A stretch of 64,000 nt of DNA, taken from positions 93,501-157,500 of the forward strand of contig JAMPIV010012196.1 of the NCBI GenBank assembly GCA_024509875.1. Direction: 5' to 3'. Origin of the DNA: Oreohelix idahoensis. Lineage: Eukaryota > Mollusca > Gastropoda > Stylommatophora > Oreohelicidae. The notes under the pieces are model-generated. The model was not told where the DNA came from. It worked only from the letters and a program-made list of their open reading frames with translations, and made no database searches. This document shows, piece by piece, positions 57,892 to 64,000 of the stretch (position 1 is the stretch's first letter; each line of letters begins with the position of its first letter). The position numbers and the translations under genes were made by a program.

Positions 57892-58995
57892 TAATACTAA
57901 TCACCTGAATCAATAATAATACCACAAGTTCTCAATGACTTGATTAATCAGTATACTATCCCAATATCTGTGGGTCACAAGCCTTTAATAAGGTCTTGTA
58001 TAATAGTAATAATAATCAGGTACTGGTTTATACCATAATCCAAGTGCAGTGCACAGGCAATTGTGTCTTATGAAATATACCTATATAAAACATATGTCAA
58101 CCAACAGAATACATAAAGTACAAATAGGACTGACAATACAAGAACGTTTGCAGAAATCAAAATAAATCAAATAGGGAAATCAATGAAAATAATCACTGAA
58201 TCTGCAAAGAATAACAACACAAATGACGTCACAATTTATATGAATATAAATTAAGAATAGAACTGAAAGATAGAAAAGGTTAGACCAACAAATTACAAAC
58301 AAATCAAAACAAAACTAAAGAACAAAGAAATATTACAAAAATAACAATAATTACAGACTTCACAGCTAACACAAAAGCAACTGTTGTCGCAGCAAATTTT
58401 CAATCAAGAAAATTGCACCTATAGAAAACGCCCACAACGGACCCTCTATGACGTGGGATATTCTGTTGTGAGGACGCCGCCCAACCTTAAACACAACCCG
58501 CTGACATAGAAACTAACATACTATACAAACAAATAACATGTAAACATAAATATATATAAATTATGTGTATGATAGTATGTGTTGCAAAATAGGCTCAGTC
58601 TTACAGTAATGGCAAAGTTATTTTTATGAAAACAAACAAACTGCCACTTTATTCAATTAAACATTTTGGCCTTAAATATTAAAGTTCATATATGGAAAAC
58701 AAGAAGATCCATCGATGAAAATAGGACTTCTTAGTTCACTCATACTGTCTTCCTGTTAACATTGACAAGAATTGATCCAACTGTTCTGTGAAACTCTATA
58801 ATGTCTAATGTAAAAAATGTCAACAACGCTGACCTACATACTGCATTCACCTGACAGGTCACGTGACGAAGTGTTGACAAAGAGCAAACCAATACTGCAA
58901 GTGTGTCGTATCAGCCACAGGAAACGGTCTGGTATCGGTAATCTGTTGACTTCTGAACTTCTGCGAGGTCAAACCCAGAAAGCTGGTCCACCAGT
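57892..58995 (-). other. Gmr1-C leader
   Basis: About 1.1 kb of non-coding leader. Just inside the 5' LTR the minus strand reads AC, then TGGTGGACCAGCTTTCTGGG, the primer-binding-site candidate. The tRNA is not assigned. Confidence 0.55.
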
Positions 58996-60507
58996 TGATA
59001 AGGTTGATAACGTTGGATTTTTATTCCCGTTAATGATATCCACCAAAAGATAGATATAAGTGGATGGAAGCAGACATCATCATCATCATCAGTTGATAAG
59101 ATCTCTATGGTGTTGTTTGCTCCACTGTAGTGTATGGAATGTCAACTTGACCTACGCAGTAGTGTATGGAATGTCAACTTGACCTACGCAGTGGTGTGTA
59201 GACATGGATTGAGTGTATAATGTGCGAATGATGATAAAGGTTCGTGGTGTTGACAAAAAATGTTCTTTTCTCACACTCATGTATGGCTGGAAGTCATCGA
59301 CACCAACGACTGTGTACCTTTTCTAAAGTTTAATTGGACGTACACACTCGACAGCACAGATAGTGACAAATCACAGGTTGCCATAATACATCATAGTACA
59401 GTGGATAAATGGTCTTGCAATGTTACATGGGCACTCATGTAGAATAAGTGTATAATGGACTGTCGGTAGCCAAGCACTCAGTATCGCCCATACATATACC
59501 ATCTGACTTCACTGACTGGGCACGTCAGCTTATAAACAATATTTCAGATGGCTTCTAAACCTAATCTCGTCTAGCGACGATTCTTCAACATAATGTTCAG
59601 CACATATTTTTCCATATAATAATATTGAACCGCTAATAACGGGTTCTCATGTGTAGCAGTGATCTCTGGACTAAACAAGCGATAATACGGGCATCCCTTT
59701 TCTCTTCTTGAAAGTCACTACATGTTTTGGTTCCAAGATGGCTTCACTCGTGAGCTGTCACTCACGTTTGGATACAGATAATGAATCTGTCCTAAAGTTA
59801 GTCATTCATAAAACATTTCATTGCTCTGTAGATTTGATCATGAACAATTGACTGCAATCTACAGGATATAGTGCTGCTAGGAATCGAAGTCGTTTTCATC
59901 GAGTCAAATATATTCTCTTAGACATTCAAATCGTAACTATCGAAAATGGTGGCTTCGATCGAGAGTTCATAAGAGTATCTTTGATTACCTTGGTATAGGA
60001 AATATGAAACTGCCATTCCTTGGCAATACGACTAAACACTGGGGTAAAGCATACACGATAGGTTTAGACGACTATCACCTTCCCCACAAATACTGAGATC
60101 ACTTTTTCCCCGGCGACAGGCCGACATGGAAAACACACAGTCCCTATCAGGACGAAGCCAAATCACACCACACTCTAGCGACACATCCGCCGAATAGCCT
60201 TCGACCTCTCTAGAGACAACAGAACATATAGTTCGACTTAGATATGTAAAGATATACAGATATAAGACAGACTCGTCCTACTCAGACAAACAATACACAT
60301 AAATTCAGGCCATAGATATTCTGAAGCAAGAACAATCTATTATTACCCAAACAACGAATAAATCGCAGTAAAATGGATTTATCCGCGGAGTTTGATCGAA
60401 AGAGCCGACACAACTTTCAAGGGAAGTAACTCAATAATGACTTTCCCTTAAGCACTAAAAAATTACCTATGTATAATATTGTAAGATATCAAAGACTGCA
60501 CGTAACA
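58996..60507 (-). repeat. Gmr1-C 5' LTR (1512 bp)
   Basis: Differs from the left LTR chiefly by a 32-base tandem duplication containing GTATGGAATGTCAACTTGAC at about 59127-59192. Confidence 0.95.
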
Positions 60508-60512
60508 CTGAC

Positions 60513-60790
60513 ATCTTTTCTTTTTTTTTCCTTTGTGCCATTACTTAAGCCTAGAAAGACTCCTCCACTTCCATCTTCTGATGGAGTTGTTGCTGATTCA
60601 TCTGTGTATGCATGGATCTATGTGTTGCTTGGGTAATATGTCTCTATGTATTTTGCTGTTAGGACTCTTCTTTCTGTTTCAGTTTGGCTGTTGTTTCTCT
60701 CAAAACCTGGAATGTTTTCTATCATTCCAGGGAAGCGCTGTTGTTTCCAAGATGGTAGCTTGTGTGCAGTGTAGATGGGCTTAGCTGTTG
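60513..60790 (-). pseudogene. LINE RNase H N-terminal part
   Basis: Minus-strand frame IHAYTDESATTPSEDG then GVFL, the first RNase H strand with its catalytic Asp (YTDxSA). It joins across Gmr1-C to the rest at 48500-49279. Confidence 0.75.
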
Positions 60791-61381
<591 letters not shown>

Positions 61382-61537
61382 GGCGCAAATAATCGAATCG
61401 GTCGGTTGGATAGGAAGGTTGATCAGAGAACTAACAAGTCACTATCGTAAAACAAGCGATTGTTATCGAAACAGAACCAGGCTCGACAGTGAACATGACT
61501 CATTCTAATATCTTGGGGGCTAAGGAGATTTTTAAAA

Positions 61538-61888
61538 TTGGATACTGGAAAACTCATGAACATCAGTTGGAAAGAATTCAAGACTAATCGACAAATAAGA
61601 GAAGACTCTAGGCAGAAATATGTCTCCAACTATATAAGGAAAAGACGATGGTCATATATCGGTCATGTCCTACGAATGCAAAACAACAGAATACCATTGC
61701 AGGCACTCACTTGGGTTCCTGAGGGTAAGAGGAAAAAAGGAAGACCAAAAGAAACACTCAGAAGAACAATAATAAGAGAAGGAAGAACGTTGGGATTAAA
61801 CAATGTGCTAGAGCTAAGAGGAGTGGCATCACAACGTACAACCTGGAGAGCACTGGTTTCTGCCTTATGCGCCGTGTTTGGTGCTTAA
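61538..61888 (+). pseudogene. LINE fragment: C-terminal tail
   Basis: The frame gives NISWKEFKTNRQIREDSRQK, IRKRRWSYIGHVLRMQNNRI, LTWVPEGKRKKGRPKETLRR and ASQRTTWRALVSALC to a stop. It is the best-preserved copy of the LINE tail seen at 12130, 15480 and 39810. It lacks RT domains, so it is 5'-truncated. The 61380-61537 part upstream is unassigned. Confidence 0.82.
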
Positions 61889-62196
61889 AGAATTTATTAC
61901 ACTGACAAACAACATTTTTCTTTCTTATATAAGAATAAGTGTTCTTATGTCAGTTTTTTGCGCTGATTTCAAATTTGAAATCCGTTTATGTCTATCACGT
62001 CAGGTTTTTAAGATATTTGTGAATACATATATTTTTGGGAAACCGTTATGTGCTCCGTTTCATTTTTACTACATAACTTATTAAAAATTAATAAAATGCA
62101 AAATAATTCCACTTTTTATACTGCTAAAAGATGCATGACATATGTTACGCTATTTTTCCAATAGTTACTGTATTTTGAAATAATTCTGAGCGAAAT
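61889..62196. other. Intergenic, AT-rich
   Basis: Nothing recognised. Confidence 0.4.
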
Positions 62197-63755
62197 ATGG
62201 CTTCTAGAAGTTGTAGAAATTCGGCTGATCTGTTCTGTTACGTGTGCGGATATTTTACCGATCGTGTTCACCAGAAAAACTTTACACCATTACTAAAGAA
62301 AGCATATGAACTTTATTTCGATTCGAAAGTTGATGATGCAAATAAATCTTGGAAGCCAAATGCAGTTTGTTCGACTTTGTGCAAATACATTGGCAGGTTG
62401 GTTACGAAAATCGCCGAAGCATAAGTCGATGCCTTTTGGAGTGCCAGTAATATGGCATGAACAAGACAAATCACGCTACTGATTGTTACTTCTGCTTGAC
62501 AAATATCCATGGTTTCACTTTTAAAACTAGAAAGTCTGTGGTTTATCCAAATATTGAATCGGTTTCGAAACCAGTGTCTCGTGATCCAATCACGTGTCCG
62601 ATCCCAGTTCCACCAGAACAATATCCGTTGGACGTCAATGAACCATCAGAAAGTGATAGTTTACCTGCTTCAGAAACTAATTCTGACTCGGATTATATAC
62701 CGGTGAATGATGGTGTTCACTTAATTAACCTTTCAGATCTAATACGTGATCTCGCTCTTACCAAAGGACAAGTGGAATTACTCGTTTCGCGACTCAAAGA
62801 ATGGAATCTTTTAGCGCCCAATACTTTGATATCTAAATTTCGTCATAGACACAGAGAACTTGTTCAATACTTTGAGATGGATGATGACATTTGCTATTGC
62901 AAAATTCCAGTCGCCTACTCTGTTCATATGAAAGAAACTTATGACAATATGGCTATACTTTTGGCAAAAATAAAGTACAATGACTACCAATGGCGGATTT
63001 GTGGAGACCTAAAGGTCATTGCAATTCTCACGGGCATGCAGACTGGTTATACTAAATTTTGTTGCTTCCTATGTGAATGGGACAGCCGCAACAGACAGGA
63101 ACATTATGCAAGAAAGGTGTGGCCTATCAGGGATCGTATGCAGCTCGGGCATAAAAATGTAATACACGAGCCATTAGTTAACAAAGACAGCATCATTTTA
63201 ACACCGTTACATATAAAGTTGGGGCTCATGAAGAATTTCGTAAAAGCATTAGATAAAATGAGCAAAGCTTTCACTTATCTTCGAGAAAAGTTTCCGCAAG
63301 TTAGCGATGCAAAGATAAAGGAAGGTATCTTTGTAGGACCTCATATTAGGAAAGTTATTGCAGACAAACAATTCGAGAACTTGTTACATGGTAGTGAACT
63401 TCACGCATGGATGGCATTCAAATCGATCGTCGATAACTTTCTGGGAAATCACAAATCTGTCGACTATGTGCATATTGTTAAGCAGTGCATAGATGCATAC
63501 AGAATTATGGGCTGTAACATGTCCCTCAAAATCCATTTGCTCGATTCGCATCTTGACTTTTTCCCTGACAACCTTGGCGAAGTCAGCGATGAACATGGAG
63601 AACGATTCCATCAAGATATCGCCGTAATGGAGTCACGTTATCAAGGACGGTGGAGTGTGACCATGCTTGCCGATTATTGTTGGATGTTTCATCGCGATGT
63701 ACCACATGCCATTCACCGACGAAAGTCGACTGCAAAGAAATTCAAGCCTACATAA
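62197..63755 (+). pseudogene. Transposon-like zinc-finger gene of a multi-copy invertebrate family, frameshifted
   Basis: The first frame (62197-62424) begins MASRSCRNSADLFCYVCGYF; then a second short frame carries SMPFGVPVIWHEQ; and the third (from about 62457) carries DCYFCLTN and runs 432 codons to 63755. The three blocks belong together, so two slips lie near 62405 and 62470. Conserved-looking parts are DLIRDLALTKGQVELLVSRL, WRICGDLKVIAI, KFCCFLCEWDSR, LHIKLGLMKNFVKAL, KEGIFVGPHIRKV and SDEHGERFHQDI. I recall this pattern from uncharacterised, often multi-copy proteins of arthropods and other invertebrates, probably transposon-derived. Compared with those, roughly 45-50 residues seem missing between YFEMDDDICYC and IPVAYSVHMKE. 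Function unknown; a DDE-type nuclease is a guess. Confidence 0.7.
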
Positions 63756-64000
63756 CTGTTATACTTCTTGTACGAATGATGTTATAATACTGTATGCGTT
63801 GTTAAAAAACTTCAATTGCGTATTTCTCGAGATCCCGACCTGATAGAGAAAAACGGTTTGCAGATTTAAAAACAGCGCATTAAAATTGACCAGAAAAACA
63901 TAGAAATGTTAGAGAAAGAAAAAAAAATTTTTTTTTTGTTAGCCAGTGTTATTATTATTATTAAATAATTAAAATAATTTACAGTGAAAGCCTTTTATCC
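63756..64000. other. Right edge, AT-rich, no gene
   Basis: A and T runs at about 63920-63938 and a short ATT repeat. Nothing coding is seen. Confidence 0.5.

Larger units (their letters stand above)
49280..60507 (-). mobile_element. Gmr1-C: Gypsy-type LTR retrotransposon with gag-PR-INT-RT-RH order
   Basis: It spans 11.2 kb, or about 9.6 kb without the hAT-like insertion. LTRs of 1480 and 1512 bp begin TGATAAGG and end CGTAACA. TSDs are CTGAC (49275-49279 and 60508-60512). The LTRs differ at only about five sites plus a 32-base tandem duplication in the right one, so the insertion is recent. On the minus strand it has a leader of about 1.1 kb, gag, a UGA, then pol in the same frame. It is interrupted at 53825-55479. 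Gmr1-like membership is inferred from integrase preceding RT. Confidence 0.95.

Overview
The window is repeat-dominated nuclear DNA from an animal. It is AT-rich, with long (AT)n, (GAA)n and G-run tracts, and carries LTR retrotransposons, several families of LINE fragments, hAT and piggyBac-like DNA transposons and a 53-bp satellite. I recognise no ordinary single-copy host gene. The mix of families suggests an invertebrate, perhaps a lophotrochozoan such as a mollusc; the taxon is inferred with low confidence.

The backbone is three separate Ty3/Gypsy-type LTR elements, all delimited here by their LTR ends and 5-bp target-site duplications (TSDs). Gmr1-A is 426-8234 on the minus strand, TSD CTTGT. 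Gmr1-B is 17272-36099 on the plus strand, TSD GCAGC. Gmr1-C is 49280-60507 on the minus strand, TSD CTGAC. All share an unusual order: gag, protease, integrase, then (where kept) reverse transcriptase and RNase H. This is the Ty1/copia order carried by Gypsy-type domains, as in Gmr1-like elements. Their gags carry a coiled-coil N-terminus and a SCAN-like capsid segment.

The elements are nested. Gmr1-B sits in a LINE, and itself contains a 9.9-kb tandem array (LTR-internal-LTR-internal-LTR, 20715-30639, TSD GATGG) of a non-autonomous relative whose protease-like domain has lost its catalytic motif. It also contains a 287-bp TTAA-flanked MITE inside RNase H. Gmr1-C sits in the RNase H region of another LINE and is interrupted in its integrase zinc finger by a 1.66-kb hAT-like element encoding a BED finger. 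Gmr1-A keeps 2-kb LTRs but lacks RT and RNase H; it sits in an older dispersed repeat whose empty paralogous copy lies near 45.0 kb.

Between these lie 8.2-17.3 kb (LINE 3' fragments, a decayed hAT element), 36.1-49.3 kb (53-bp satellite with LINE insertions, LINE fragments, hammerhead-like motifs, a 29-bp minisatellite, an RT-bearing LINE next to an inverted endonuclease piece) and 60.5-64 kb (LINE end fragments and a broken transposon-like zinc-finger gene). Removing the two insertions in Gmr1-B and the one in Gmr1-C keeps frame, so both elements were nearly coding-complete when they were hit.
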